36,400 bases of DNA from Bacteroidota bacterium (GCA_024640885.1 JAHEEC010000037.1:1-36400); one strand, 5' to 3'; positions 7,727-15,769 are shown, numbered from the stretch's first letter. Numbers and translations: made by a program. The notes: generated by a model not told the origin, from the sequence alone.

Positions 7727-8383
7727 ATGGAAATTGACAACAAGTTTAGCAGGGGCGAAGAGCTTGCCAATGGCATTTCTCATCTCGTGGGTGCAATCCT
7801 GGCCATCACAGCCCTGATTCTCATGATCCGTCATCCCTCTGCGGGAGAAGGTGGCCTGCGCATGGCAAGCATCACCATTTTCGGCTGTTCGATGGTCATC
7901 CTCTATATCTCTTCCACCCTCACCCACATCCTGCCCATGGGGAAGGTGAAAGATCTATTCTTTAATGTGGACAGGATTGCCATTTATGCGCTGATTGCGG
8001 GCACCTATACACCGATTGCACTGATCACCCTTAACGGCTTGCTGGGCTGGATAATCTTCGGGGTAGAGTGGGGTTTTGCGCTGGTCGGAAGCATCGTTGT
8101 ACTTGCCCGTCCGGGTGACTACGATACGGGCGTCAATAAATTCTATGTGATCTCCTATGCAGTGATGGGGTGGCTGATCCTGGTAGCCCTTGTGCCGCTG
8201 TTCAATATTCTGCCCCTGATGGGTACTTTATGGATAATTATTGGGGGGATCACCTATTCCGTGGGAATCATTTTTTTCAATACGGTCCGGTTTCCTTACC
8301 ACCACCTTGTGTGGCATTTGCTGGTCATTGGAGGAACATTGTGCCACTTTTTTGCGGTCTATAATTACATTATTCCAAACTAA
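7727..8383 (+). CDS. trhA: Hemolysin III / TrhA family membrane protein
   Basis: A 218-residue protein with seven predicted membrane helices, the usual size and layout of the hemolysin III (PAQR-related) family. Conserved features are the N-terminal EELANGISHLVGA, STLTHI in an early helix, DRIAIYALIAGTYTP, and the C-terminal HHLVWHLLVIGGTLCHF with the histidines that bind metal in PAQR proteins. Bacterial members are linked to membrane homeostasis; direct cytolysin activity is doubtful for most. It is preceded by AAGGA about 10 nt before the ATG. It is divergent from the histidine kinase and stands alone, with the cold-shock gene following under its own promoter. Confidence 0.9.
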   Translation: MEIDNKFSRGEELANGISHLVGAILAITALILMIRHPSAGEGGLRMASITIFGCSMVILYISSTLTHILPMGKVKDLFFNVDRIAIYALIAGTYTPIALITLNGLLGWIIFGVEWGFALVGSIVVLARPGDYDTGVNKFYVISYAVMGWLILVALVPLFNILPLMGTLWIIIGGITYSVGIIFFNTVRFPYHHLVWHLLVIGGTLCHFFAVYNYIIPN

Positions 8384-8405
8384 AAAGTGAAATGTTATTA
8401 AACTC

Positions 8406-8439
8406 TTTGTGAAAATGGTATTAAAATGTATTACTTTTG
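8406..8439 (+). promoter_or_regulatory. Promoter of the cold-shock gene
   Basis: TTTG at 8406-8409 and TACTTTTG at 8432-8439 (perfect TAnnTTTG) are 22 bp apart. The predicted start near 8446 leaves an AT-rich leader of about 20 nt before the csp ATG at 8467. Confidence 0.65.
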
Positions 8440-8466
8440 CATTGTTATTAATTTTCAACTTATACA

Positions 8467-8658
8467 ATGAAAGAAGGTAAAGTAAAATTTTTTAATGAAT
8501 CCAAAGGATACGGATTTATTAAAGACGTCGAATCTGACGAAGAGTATTTTGTCCACGTATCTGGCCTGATCGATAAGATCAAGGAAGATGACGATGTAAC
8601 TTTTGAACTTACAGAAGGACGAAAAGGATTAAATGCAGTGAATGTCAAGCTTATATAG
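8467..8658 (+). CDS. csp: Cold-shock domain protein
   Basis: A 63-residue single cold-shock domain, a small beta barrel that binds single-stranded RNA or DNA and acts as an RNA chaperone. RNP1 (KGYGFIK, residues 13-19) and RNP2 (YFVHVSG, 28-34) are intact, and the N-terminus MKEGKVKFFN is standard. The C-terminus (GLNAVNVKLI) matches family length. It is a single-gene transcript with its own promoter upstream and a very strong terminator 29 bp after the stop. The leader is short, so the long 5' UTR thermosensor of the E. coli cspA type is not evident. Confidence 0.95.
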   Translation: MKEGKVKFFNESKGYGFIKDVESDEEYFVHVSGLIDKIKEDDDVTFELTEGRKGLNAVNVKLI

Positions 8659-8687
8659 TTGACCAGGTCATTTTGTATTTATCTGAG

Positions 8688-8714
8688 CCCCCTGCTGCAG
8701 CAGGGGGTTTTTTT
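8688..8714 (+). terminator. Intrinsic terminator of the cold-shock gene
   Basis: A perfect 20-bp palindrome CCCCCTGCTG/CAGCAGGGGG (8688-8707) is followed directly by seven T (8708-8714). The stem is symmetric, but only the plus direction has a long T run. Confidence 0.95.
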
Positions 8715-8759
8715 GTTACTTCCCTTTTTACCTGCTATTTTTATGAAAAATCTTCTGAT

Positions 8760-9587
8760 ATGAGACCGAAAAAACTTGACCGCCGCAGGTTCCTTGCCAG
8801 TTCCGCTCTGGCGGCTGCAGGCGCAGGCCTGGGACTGGCCGGCAGAACTCCTGCAAAAGCCTTTGCACATGAAATGAATCCGGGGTTGCCTTCCCTGGAA
8901 GGAAAAAAGATACTCTACACCTATGGAGGATGGCCCGGTCATGAGCCGGAACAATCAGTGGCGTTGTTCAAGCCATGGCTGGAGGGTGAAGGAGCCACGG
9001 TGGAGGTTTTTAATTCCCTGGATCCATATGCTGATGCCGGGTACATGGAGGGTGTAGACCTGGTGGTCCAGATCTACACCATGTCTACCATCTCCAATGA
9101 ACAGGAAAAAGGGCTCCTGGAGGCAGTGAGGAAGGGCACGGGGCTTGCAGGATGGCACGGGGGGCTCTGTGATTCATTCAGGAACAATGTGGAATACCAG
9201 TTTATGACCGGGGGGCAGTGGGTTGCACATCCCGGCGGTGTCATCGACTACAGTGTACAGATTACCGACCACAAAGATCCTGTGACCCTGGGAATGAGTG
9301 ATTTTAATATGCACAGCGAACAATATTACATGCACGTGGATCCCAATATCAAAGTACTGGCCACCACCACATTCAATGCAGTACATGCCGATTGGATCGA
9401 GGGTTGCACCGTCCCGGTAGTGTGGAAAAAAATGTATGGGAAGGGCAGGGTCTTTTACTCATCGGCCGGTCATGTAATGAAAGATTTTGAAGTCCCGGAA
9501 GCCTTTGAAATCGTGAAAAGGGGTATCAAATGGGCCTCGGCCAGCAAGTTTGAACCCGCCGAATCATGGAAATCCCCCGTGTATTAA
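8760..9587 (+). CDS. Tat-exported ThuA-like domain protein
   Basis: Start chosen at the ATG at 8760 (MRPKKLDRRRFLASS), because the longer in-frame reading begins inside the csp terminator. This gives 275 residues. A twin-arginine signal (RRRFLAS with a long alanine/glycine-rich hydrophobic stretch) indicates Tat export of a folded protein. The rest is a ThuA-like class I amidotransferase fold: KKILYTYGGWPGHEPEQS, VDLVVQIYTMSTIS, GTGLAGWHGGLCDSF, and the conserved HPGG and YYMHVDP region. ThuA proteins are linked to trehalose and other disaccharide use, but the biochemical activity of exported versions is not established. The next gene begins 3 nt after the stop, so the two form an operon. Confidence 0.85.
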   Translation: MRPKKLDRRRFLASSALAAAGAGLGLAGRTPAKAFAHEMNPGLPSLEGKKILYTYGGWPGHEPEQSVALFKPWLEGEGATVEVFNSLDPYADAGYMEGVDLVVQIYTMSTISNEQEKGLLEAVRKGTGLAGWHGGLCDSFRNNVEYQFMTGGQWVAHPGGVIDYSVQITDHKDPVTLGMSDFNMHSEQYYMHVDPNIKVLATTTFNAVHADWIEGCTVPVVWKKMYGKGRVFYSSAGHVMKDFEVPEAFEIVKRGIKWASASKFEPAESWKSPVY

Positions 9588-9590
9588 CCG

Positions 9591-10823
9591 ATGAACCCGG
9601 ACCGGCTACTTTTATCTCTTTTCCTGCTTCTCCTGGCGATTGCCTGCGAAACCAATGATCCCGGGGATCCTGGAGATGATGATCAGCGGGACACAGTACC
9701 CACTTTCACCTACCGCATCGTGGAAACCTGGGTGAGTGCCTGCTACGACGATACCCGGAGAATCAGCAGGCCCACACCGGGGGATCCATTTTTTGGCCAG
9801 GACGGGAATTACCAGGGAACGCTCCCATCCTACCAGGATAATGGCGATGGCACCGTCACCGACCTGGCAACTGGCTTGATGTGGCAACAGGATATGGGGG
9901 CGAGGATGTCATTTGACCTCGCCAAAGCCTCCATTCCCAAGTCCCGGCTTGCAGGGTATGCGGACTGGCGGGTCCCTTCGATCAAGGAGTTGTACTCGCT
10001 GATCCTTTTTAACGGGATATACAGAGGAGCCCCCGATTCTTCAATCCTGTTCCTGAACGACACCTATTTCCTCCAGCCATGGGGGGATCCGGGATCAGGG
10101 GAGCGTTATATTGATGCACAAACCTGGAGCGCCACAGAGTATGCGGGTTCCACCATGAAAGGAGAGGCCACGGTGTTCGGAGTGAACTTTATAGATGGCC
10201 GGATCAAGGGCTATCCAAAGAATAAACCGGGCACTTCTGTCTCCAACGAAATGTATTTCAGGATGGTTCGTGGCAATCCCTCCTACGGGATCAATGATTT
10301 GATTGATCCTGGGGATGGGACCATCTCTGACCTTGCCACAGGCCTAATGTGGCAACAGGCTGATGACGGAATTGCAAGGGATTGGAAGGAGGCCCTGGAA
10401 TATGCAGAAAACCTTGAGTTCGCTGGTTATTCAGACTGGAGGCTGCCCAATGCCAAAGAGCTTCAAAGCATCGTAGATTACTCCAGGGCACCGGGAGCCA
10501 CGGCTTCACCGGCCATTGATCCCCTCTTCATCTGTTCTGAGATTGAGGACCCTTCAGGGGTACCCGGGCAATATCCATATTACTGGACCGGAACCACGCA
10601 CCTGGAGGGATCCAATCCCGGGGATGCTGCCGTATATATCGCATTTGGCGAAGCACAGGGAATGATCAACGGGGAATTACTGGATGTGCACGGAGCAGGG
10701 GCGCAGCGAAGCGATCCCAAATCGGGAGATCCGGGAGAATTCCCTTCCTACCGGGGTCCCCAGGGAGATGTGCGATATGTCTATAATTATGTGCGCTGCG
10801 TCAGGGATATCCCTTTAAATTAG
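9591..10823 (+). CDS. DUF1566 (Lcl C-terminal-like) lipoprotein with two repeats
   Basis: A 410-residue lipoprotein: signal peptide with lipobox LAIAC, lipidated Cys at about 19, followed by acidic residues (ETNDPGDPGDDD). Two copies of the DUF1566 domain, related to the C-type-lectin-like Lcl C-terminal domain, are clear. Copy 1 contains DGTVTDLATGLMWQQ, YADWRVPSIKELYSLI and a late FRMVRG. Copy 2 contains DGTISDLATGLMWQQ, YSDWRLPNAKELQSIV and a late VRCVR. The function is unknown; such domains are usually surface-exposed binding modules. It is translated from an ATG only 3 nt after the ThuA-like gene, so the two may act together outside the inner membrane (inference). Confidence 0.85.
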   Translation: MNPDRLLLSLFLLLLAIACETNDPGDPGDDDQRDTVPTFTYRIVETWVSACYDDTRRISRPTPGDPFFGQDGNYQGTLPSYQDNGDGTVTDLATGLMWQQDMGARMSFDLAKASIPKSRLAGYADWRVPSIKELYSLILFNGIYRGAPDSSILFLNDTYFLQPWGDPGSGERYIDAQTWSATEYAGSTMKGEATVFGVNFIDGRIKGYPKNKPGTSVSNEMYFRMVRGNPSYGINDLIDPGDGTISDLATGLMWQQADDGIARDWKEALEYAENLEFAGYSDWRLPNAKELQSIVDYSRAPGATASPAIDPLFICSEIEDPSGVPGQYPYYWTGTTHLEGSNPGDAAVYIAFGEAQGMINGELLDVHGAGAQRSDPKSGDPGEFPSYRGPQGDVRYVYNYVRCVRDIPLN

Positions 10824-10855
10824 GGAGCTACATCTTTAAAAAATCCATGGCAGGG

Positions 10856-10886
10856 TTTGGACATTAAAAAATAATGTCTATTTTCG
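10856..10886 (+). promoter_or_regulatory. Promoter of the trpB2 leader transcript
   Basis: TTTG at 10856-10859 and TATTTTCG at 10879-10886 (one mismatch to TAnnTTTG) are 19 bp apart. The predicted start is near 10893, about 12 nt before the leader-peptide ATG. A perfect 7-bp inverted repeat, GACATTA/TAATGTC (10860-10866 and 10872-10878), fills the space between the boxes and could be an operator. Confidence 0.6.
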
Positions 10887-10904
10887 GAAGAGTAAAGCTG
10901 AACG

Positions 10905-10994
10905 ATGAATCATTTCACTGATACGAATAGCTGGCGATGGCGATGGTGGCATAAAACCCCAAATGCTTCGTCTGTGTTGCGCAGAATGTATTGA
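10905..10994 (+). CDS. Tryptophan leader peptide (29 residues, four Trp)
   Basis: A short open frame ATG 10905 to TGA 10992-10994 encodes MNHFTDTNS, then WRWRWW (codons 10932-10949), then HKTPNASSVLRRMY. Four tryptophan codons within six, in a leader directly upstream of a tryptophan synthase beta gene, are the hallmark of ribosome-mediated attenuation. The promoter is just upstream and a terminator just downstream. A weak purine-rich GGAAGAG precedes the ATG by about 12 nt. The peptide is expected to act only through ribosome stalling when charged tRNA-Trp is scarce. The gene is too short for routine gene callers. The call rests on composition and context; translation is not shown. Confidence 0.8.
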   Translation: MNHFTDTNSWRWRWWHKTPNASSVLRRMY

Positions 10995-11053
10995 TCTTTC
11001 ATAAGAAAAAATTATACACGGGGCATGTTTGAATAAACTGCCCCTTTTTTTTT
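10924..11053 (+). promoter_or_regulatory. Predicted tryptophan attenuator (alternative RNA hairpins)
   Basis: Four pairing strands can be drawn. Strand 1, CGAA(TA)GC at 10924-10931, just before the Trp codons, pairs with strand 2, GCTTCG at 10965-10970. Strand 2, extended to AAATGCTTCG at 10961-10970, can instead pair with strand 3, CGGGGCATGTT at 11019-11029 (8 continuous pairs with two G-U, a bulge, then 2 more). Strand 3 otherwise pairs with strand 4 to form the terminator. A ribosome stalled on the Trp codons would cover strand 1, free strand 2 and block the terminator. With Trp plentiful, 1:2 can form and the terminator folds. The pairing was worked out by hand, without energy calculation. 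Confidence 0.65.
11020..11053 (+). terminator. Intrinsic terminator at the end of the trp leader
   Basis: GGGGCA (11020-11025) pairs with TGCCCC (11039-11044), and after a bulged T the inner GTTT pairs with AAAC around a GAAT loop. Nine T follow (11045-11053). It lies 28 bp before the trpB2 start codon and on the same strand, so it can only be useful as a conditional terminator or as the end of a leader RNA. Confidence 0.88.
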
Positions 11054-11081
11054 GAAATTACTAACATCCATAAAACCGACC

Positions 11082-12461
11082 ATGATGAGTAAACAAAAGA
11101 AAATCACCCTCGATGAGCATGAAATGCCAAAGCAGTGGTACAACATCGCTGCAGATCTTCCCGGTACATTAAATCCACCCCTGGGTCCTGACGGGAAACC
11201 GGTGGGCCCGGAAATGCTGGCCCCGGTATTCCCAATGAACCTGATCGAACAGGAAGTAAGCACCCAGCGATGGATTGATATCCCCGAGAAAGTACTGGAA
11301 ATGCTTTATATGTGGCGACCGGCTCCCCTGGTAAGGGCCTATGAGCTTGAAAAGGCCCTGGGCACCCCTGCACGGATTTATTACAAAAATGAAAGCGTTT
11401 CCCCTGCTGGCAGCCATAAACCCAACACAGCCATCCCGCAGGCATACTATAACAAGGAGTTCGGGATAAAGAAACTGACCACTGAGACCGGAGCGGGACA
11501 ATGGGGCAGTGCCCTTTCATTTGCCTGTTCACTGATTGGACTTGAATGCAAGGTGTTTATGGTCCGGGTGAGCTTCGATCAGAAACCGTTCCGAAAAATG
11601 ATGATGGAAGCCTGGGGAGGAAAATGCATCGCCAGCCCCAGTGAAGAGACCCAGGCAGGGAGGAATGTGCTCGCTGAGCACCCCGACACCCCAGGGAGCC
11701 TTGGGATCGCCATCAGCGAAGCCGTTGAAGCTGCAGTAACTGATCCCACAGGCGAGACCAGGTATTCGCTGGGCAGCGTACTAAACCACGTGATGTTGCA
11801 CCAGACCATTATCGGGCTGGAAGCCAAGAAACAACTGCAAAAGATCAATGAAAAGCTACCCGATGTGGTGATCGGATGTGCAGGCGGAGGCAGCAATTTT
11901 GCAGGAATCAGCTTCCCGTTCATGCTTGACAAGATCAATGGCGCAGATATTGAGATCATCCCCGTGGAACCGGCCAGTTGTCCCACACTCACAAAAGCAC
12001 CTTTTGCCTATGACCATGGAGACCTGGCAAAGATGACACCGCTTCTGGCTATGAATTCACTGGGCCACGGATTTATCCCGCCTCCCATCCATGCAGGTGG
12101 ACTTCGTTATCATGGAATGTCACCGCTGGTTTGCCACGCGGTGAACCAGGGACTTGCCACCCCCCAGGCGATCCATCAGCTGGAATGCTATGAAGCCGGG
12201 GTGCTATTCGCCCGCACTGAAGGGATCATTCCTGCCCCGGAGACCACCCATGCCATAGCCTCTGCCATCAGGGAGGCCAGGAAGGCAAAGGAAGAAGGGA
12301 AAGAGAAAGTGATCCTGTTTAACTTCAGCGGACATGGCCTCATGGACCTGGTGGGATATGACAAGTATTTTAACGGGCAGCTGCAGGATTATGAACTTAC
12401 GGAAGATGAATATGAAAAGTTCACCGCGGTCCTGAAAAATCATCCCTCACCCGTGATCTGA
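11082..12461 (+). CDS. trpB: Tryptophan synthase beta chain, TrpB2 type (PLP-dependent)
   Basis: It condenses indole with L-serine to give L-tryptophan using pyridoxal phosphate, in the cytoplasm. With about 459 residues and an extended N-terminus ([13 protein letters not shown]) it is the TrpB2 type rather than the roughly 400-residue TrpB1. Motifs seen: [24 protein letters not shown] with the PLP lysine at about 113; TGAGQWG; and the phosphate-binding [11 protein letters not shown]. The start at 11082 (MMSKQKK) avoids reading through the leader terminator; an ATG at 11085 is equally possible. No trpA or other trp gene is adjacent, as is usual for TrpB2. The Trp-rich leader and attenuator upstream indicate control by tryptophan supply and support a true biosynthetic or indole-salvage role. 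Confidence 0.93.
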   Translation: MMSKQKKITLDEHEMPKQWYNIAADLPGTLNPPLGPDGKPVGPEMLAPVFPMNLIEQEVSTQRWIDIPEKVLEMLYMWRPAPLVRAYELEKALGTPARIYYKNESVSPAGSHKPNTAIPQAYYNKEFGIKKLTTETGAGQWGSALSFACSLIGLECKVFMVRVSFDQKPFRKMMMEAWGGKCIASPSEETQAGRNVLAEHPDTPGSLGIAISEAVEAAVTDPTGETRYSLGSVLNHVMLHQTIIGLEAKKQLQKINEKLPDVVIGCAGGGSNFAGISFPFMLDKINGADIEIIPVEPASCPTLTKAPFAYDHGDLAKMTPLLAMNSLGHGFIPPPIHAGGLRYHGMSPLVCHAVNQGLATPQAIHQLECYEAGVLFARTEGIIPAPETTHAIASAIREARKAKEEGKEKVILFNFSGHGLMDLVGYDKYFNGQLQDYELTEDEYEKFTAVLKNHPSPVI

Positions 12462-12486
12462 GAGCCTTTAAGAAGGATCTCCTGAT

Positions 12487-12524
12487 AAAAGCTGTCCCCG
12501 CATTGCGGGAGCAGCTTTTTCTTT
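12487..12524 (+). terminator. Intrinsic terminator after trpB2
   Basis: AAAAGCTG (12487-12494) pairs with CAGCTTTT (12512-12519), with an inner CCCGC/GCGGG stem (12497-12501 and 12505-12509) around an ATT loop. The T-rich tail TTTTTCTTTT ends at about 12525. It lies 25 bp after the trpB2 stop. Confidence 0.85.
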
Positions 12525-12565
12525 TACCTCTTTTACAATCCCGGTATATTACCTATCTTGAAAAA

Positions 12566-13132
12566 ATGAAGCGTATAGCTGTATACTGCGGTTCAAGCTC
12601 CGGTACCAACGGGATCTACAGGGCACAGGCCGAACGATTGGGAAAAGAACTGGCTGCCAGGAATATCAAAGTTGTATATGGAGGGGGAAAGGTCGGATTG
12701 ATGGGTGCCATCGCCGATGCCATCCTTAAGGCAGGAGGCCATGTAACCGGTGTAATTCCTGATTTCCTGCATACCCTGGAAGTTGCACACGGAGGCCTTA
12801 CAGAACTCTACAGTGTGGGGAGCATGCATGAACGAAAGGCCATGATCCATGAACTCAGTGATGGGGTCATTGCCTTACCCGGTGGATTCGGAACACTGGA
12901 AGAACTTTTTGAGATGCTCACCTGGGGTCAGCTGGGGCTTCACGAAAAACCGGTGGGACTCCTGAATATCAACGGTTACTTTTCAACCATAATACAAACT
13001 ATCCAACACATGGTTGAGGAGGGATTTCTCAAGGAGGTGAACCGCGATATGGTCCTGATCAGCGAAGATATTGAAGAGTTGCTGGGGCTAATGGTTGCCT
13101 ACCGGGCTCCGGCGGTACCTAAATGGATCTGA
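12566..13132 (+). CDS. LOG-family protein (cytokinin riboside phosphoribohydrolase-like, TIGR00730)
   Basis: A 188-residue Rossmann-like protein of the LOG/lysine-decarboxylase-fold family, with GGGKVGLMG (about 33-41) and the active-site signature PGGFGTLEE (105-113). Enzymes of this family release a base or ribose phosphate from nucleoside monophosphates such as AMP or N6-modified AMP; older databases call them lysine decarboxylases, which is misleading. The start at 12566 (MKRIAVYCGSSSG) is chosen because an earlier in-frame start lies inside the trpB2 terminator. It stands alone. An AT-rich gap of 115 bp (13133-13247), probably holding a promoter, follows. Confidence 0.92.
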   Translation: MKRIAVYCGSSSGTNGIYRAQAERLGKELAARNIKVVYGGGKVGLMGAIADAILKAGGHVTGVIPDFLHTLEVAHGGLTELYSVGSMHERKAMIHELSDGVIALPGGFGTLEELFEMLTWGQLGLHEKPVGLLNINGYFSTIIQTIQHMVEEGFLKEVNRDMVLISEDIEELLGLMVAYRAPAVPKWI

Positions 13133-13247
13133 GGAACCGGGCGAATTATGAATAAATTAAATTATTTCATAAATTATAATATATTTTATTTATAATAAAT
13201 AACTATAACTTATATAATTTACCTGTCATCAAAATAACGCTTCGTTC

Positions 13248-14768
13248 ATGTGGATTGTCAAGATTTATAACCGTTTTAGCTCATTGAACCGGCTGGTTGT
13301 GCCGGGAATTATAGCCCTTTGCATGCTGTTTGCATGCAGCCGGCTGGAAAAATCGGAGGGACCAACCTTTGGAAATGGCTTTCACAATGGATGGGCCGAC
13401 CAGCAATCCATTGTGATCTGGACCAGGCTGACCCAAAACCCGGAGATGAACTTTGAGGGGGAACCATTCATTCCGCTCTCCACCGAAAGGCGGGAGTACC
13501 TCGATAAACTGGGTAACAGTGACTCCATTTACAGGGCCCAGGTGCCTGACAGCCTTTCACTTGCCGATATGGAAGGGGCATGTCCGGGCGCAGCCGGTGA
13601 AGTAAAACTCAACTGTTTTTCCATGCTGGATCCTGATGTGCGCATTGAAACGGGGTGGGAGAGCGTGGATCCGGAAAAGAATTTTACAAAGCAATGGCGA
13701 CTGGAAGGCCTTCAGGCCAATACCAGGTACCAGGTGGAGATCTTTTGCAGGAGTCACTCAAAGGCACCGATATCCGATACGGTTACAGGTACCTTCATTA
13801 CACCTCCCGGCGAAGGGAGCGTGGATGAGATCAGGTTCTGTGTGGTCACCTGCCATGATTACATCCGGAGGGATGATCCCCGCATGGGACACCGGATCTA
13901 TCCCTCCATGCTGGCCACTGTGCCTGATTTTTTTGTACATACCGGCGATATAGAATACTATGACAAGATGAACCCGTGGGCAATGACCGAGGAGCTGATG
14001 CGCTTCAAGTGGGACCGCATTTTCGCCCTCCCTTACCAGCGCCAGTTCTTTTCGGAGGTCACCACCTACTTTATGAAGGATGATCATGATGCGTTGCGGA
14101 ACGATGTCTACCCGGGGATGCGGTATGGATCAGTATCCTTTGAAAGGGGAGTGGAAATTTTCGATAAGGAGCAGTTTCCATCCAATCCCTTACCCTACAA
14201 AAGCATCAGGTGGGGCCAGGACCTGCAGATATGGCTCATGGAAGGAAGAAATTTTCGCAGTGCCAATGACCTGCCTGACGGGCCGGGCAAGACCATCTGG
14301 GGGGAAGAGCAGAAGGATTGGCTCTACAAAACCATTGAAAGTTCCAATGCTACTTTTAAACTGATCATATCTCCCACGCCGGTACTGGGTCCTGACAGGC
14401 AAAATAAGAATGACAATTATACCAATGCCGGCTTCACCTTCGAGGGCGATGAAATCAGGGAATTTGTAAACCGCCACCAGAATATTTTCCTGATCAATGG
14501 GGACAGGCACTGGCAATATGTGACCCACCCGGAAGATACCAACCTCTGGGAGTTCGGTTGTGGAGCAGGAACCGATGAACACGCGGGGGGATGGGACCAG
14601 TCAGACCTCCGACCCGAACATCGATTCCTGAGGGTGGGAGGGGGATACCTGGCAGGGAAGGTCACCCGCATGGAGGAGCGGGCATCATTGATCCTGCAAC
14701 ATTGCGATGTGGATGGCAATGCAGTTCATACAGAGCAGTTTGACGTTTCGTTTTCCCCCGCCCAATGA
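13248..14768 (+). CDS. PhoD-like metallophosphatase lipoprotein
   Basis: A 506-residue protein of the PhoD/alkaline-phosphatase-D metallophosphatase superfamily. After a hydrophobic segment comes a lipobox-like LFAC (Cys at about 30), so it is probably anchored in a membrane facing the periplasm or surface. An N-terminal fibronectin-like region (about 40-180) precedes the catalytic part, which has FCVVTCHDY, PDFFVHTGDIEYYD, FMKDDHDALRND and FLINGDRHWQYV as metal and phosphate ligands. The typical opening GVASGDP of PhoD is replaced by FGNGFHNGWADQQSIVIWTR, which still resembles the family. Phosphodiester or phosphomonoester hydrolysis is inferred; the substrate is unknown. It is convergent with the OsmC gene, with 12 bp between. 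Confidence 0.85.
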   Translation: MWIVKIYNRFSSLNRLVVPGIIALCMLFACSRLEKSEGPTFGNGFHNGWADQQSIVIWTRLTQNPEMNFEGEPFIPLSTERREYLDKLGNSDSIYRAQVPDSLSLADMEGACPGAAGEVKLNCFSMLDPDVRIETGWESVDPEKNFTKQWRLEGLQANTRYQVEIFCRSHSKAPISDTVTGTFITPPGEGSVDEIRFCVVTCHDYIRRDDPRMGHRIYPSMLATVPDFFVHTGDIEYYDKMNPWAMTEELMRFKWDRIFALPYQRQFFSEVTTYFMKDDHDALRNDVYPGMRYGSVSFERGVEIFDKEQFPSNPLPYKSIRWGQDLQIWLMEGRNFRSANDLPDGPGKTIWGEEQKDWLYKTIESSNATFKLIISPTPVLGPDRQNKNDNYTNAGFTFEGDEIREFVNRHQNIFLINGDRHWQYVTHPEDTNLWEFGCGAGTDEHAGGWDQSDLRPEHRFLRVGGGYLAGKVTRMEERASLILQHCDVDGNAVHTEQFDVSFSPAQ

Positions 14769-14780
14769 GAGGTGAGATCT

Positions 14781-15200
14781 TTACACCAGGGAGGCCGATA
14801 GCTTGACCTCGGTAGGTGCCACAAGCCTGGAGATGGGACATTTAGCCTTGGCCGCTGCCGCCAGCTCATTGAACTTTTCAACGGATAATCCTTTACAGCT
14901 GACCAGAGTGTTCAACTCGATAAGGGTAATCACCGGGCCCGTCTCATCCCTTCCAAGATGAACGGTGGCTTTGGTTTCAACACTTTCGGGAACCAGGTTT
15001 TCACCAGCGATAAGGGCGGAAAGGAACATGGAATAGCACCCTGCATGAGCAGCTCCCACGAGTTCTTCGGGATTGGTGCCTTTTCCTTCCTCAAAACGGG
15101 AAGCAAAAGTGTAGGGTCCGCTGTAATCACTGAAATTCATGGAACCTTTACCATCTTTCAGGGTTCCAAACCATTTGGCATTTGCTGATCTAACTGACAT
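14781..15200 (-). CDS. osmC: OsmC-family peroxiredoxin-like protein
   Basis: A 139-residue OsmC/Ohr-family thiol peroxidase, which reduces organic hydroperoxides in the cytoplasm as a dimer. The active cysteines are both present: Cys55 in AAHAGCYSM and Cys121 in AKCPISR; Cys102 is an extra. The N-terminal strand pattern (ANAKWFGTLKDGKGSM) and the GTNPEELVGAAHA helix start match OsmC rather than Ohr. The length is normal. It is a single minus-strand gene, convergent with the PhoD-like gene; the following gene on the same strand lies 98 bp further upstream. Confidence 0.93.
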   Translation of the reverse strand: MSVRSANAKWFGTLKDGKGSMNFSDYSGPYTFASRFEEGKGTNPEELVGAAHAGCYSMFLSALIAGENLVPESVETKATVHLGRDETGPVITLIELNTLVSCKGLSVEKFNELAAAAKAKCPISRLVAPTEVKLSASLV

Positions 15201-15298
15201 TTGATTGATTATTGGAATGAATTTTTATATCCTTACCTACATAAACCCCCGTGGGTTGTATTTGTTCGATGGACTGACTCATACAATAAGTGCGGTCA

Positions 15299-15769
15299 TT
15301 AATTCCTTCCCCTGCCACGGTCAGGTCTCTCACTCTGCTCCTCCTGCGGACGGTCCTGGAATTGCCGCTGCATTTCGCTCCTTCTCTGTTCCTGGATCTC
15401 CTGGAATTTCTTATACTGTTCAGGATTCAACACCGCTTCATACTGTGCATTCCGGTCATCCCGCATCTTCATCATTTTTGACCGCATCGCTTCCCGGTCA
15501 GCCTCGGCAGGAGGCCCTCCTGCGTTCATCATTTTCTGTCTTTCGATCTGCATTTTATTGTAAAACTCCATATCAACCGCAAGGATCTTTTTGGCCTGTT
15601 CGTCCGACAGTTTAAGGGTTTCCGCTGTGTTCTTGGCATTTTCCTTGATATCATCTTCAGTCATCTGGAATCCCCGTCCGGGTCCCCCGCCCGGACCCTG
15701 GGCGGAAAGTTGCAGGGCGAAAAGCAGGATCAGTGTGCCAGTGCAGGCAAATTTCATGGAAAGTTTCAT
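15299..15769 (-). CDS. Small periplasmic DUF4890-like / CpxP-Spy-like protein
   Basis: A 156-residue exported protein: signal peptide MKLSMKFACTGTLILLFALQ ending in LSAQG, then a Gly/Pro/Arg-rich stretch and a long charged helical body. The body has the repeated pattern LKLSDEQAKKIL and LNPEQYKKFQEIQEQ, typical of DUF4890 proteins of Bacteroidota and of the LTxxQ-bearing CpxP/Spy group. Those relatives are periplasmic chaperones or stress sensors that form antiparallel helical hairpins. The tail is rich in Gln, Arg and Glu. An alternative start four residues in (MKFACTG) is possible. It is divergent from the transporter cluster, with 159 bp between; a link to that cluster is only positional. 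Confidence 0.8.
   Translation of the reverse strand: MKLSMKFACTGTLILLFALQLSAQGPGGGPGRGFQMTEDDIKENAKNTAETLKLSDEQAKKILAVDMEFYNKMQIERQKMMNAGGPPAEADREAMRSKMMKMRDDRNAQYEAVLNPEQYKKFQEIQEQRRSEMQRQFQDRPQEEQSERPDRGRGRN

Noticed and set aside
8673-8759. Upstream extension of the ThuA-like gene
   Set aside because: It runs through the csp terminator; the Tat signal begins at the ATG at 8760.
11052-11081. Upstream extension of trpB2
   Set aside because: It begins in the T run of the leader terminator; MMSKQKK at 11082 fits the family.
12503-12565. Upstream extension of the LOG-family gene
   Set aside because: It overlaps the trpB2 terminator, and the conserved family N-terminus starts at 12566.
15205-15615. 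136-codon plus-strand open frame
   Set aside because: Antisense to the DUF4890-like gene; Ser/Pro-rich with no domain, whereas the minus-strand gene has a signal peptide and family features.
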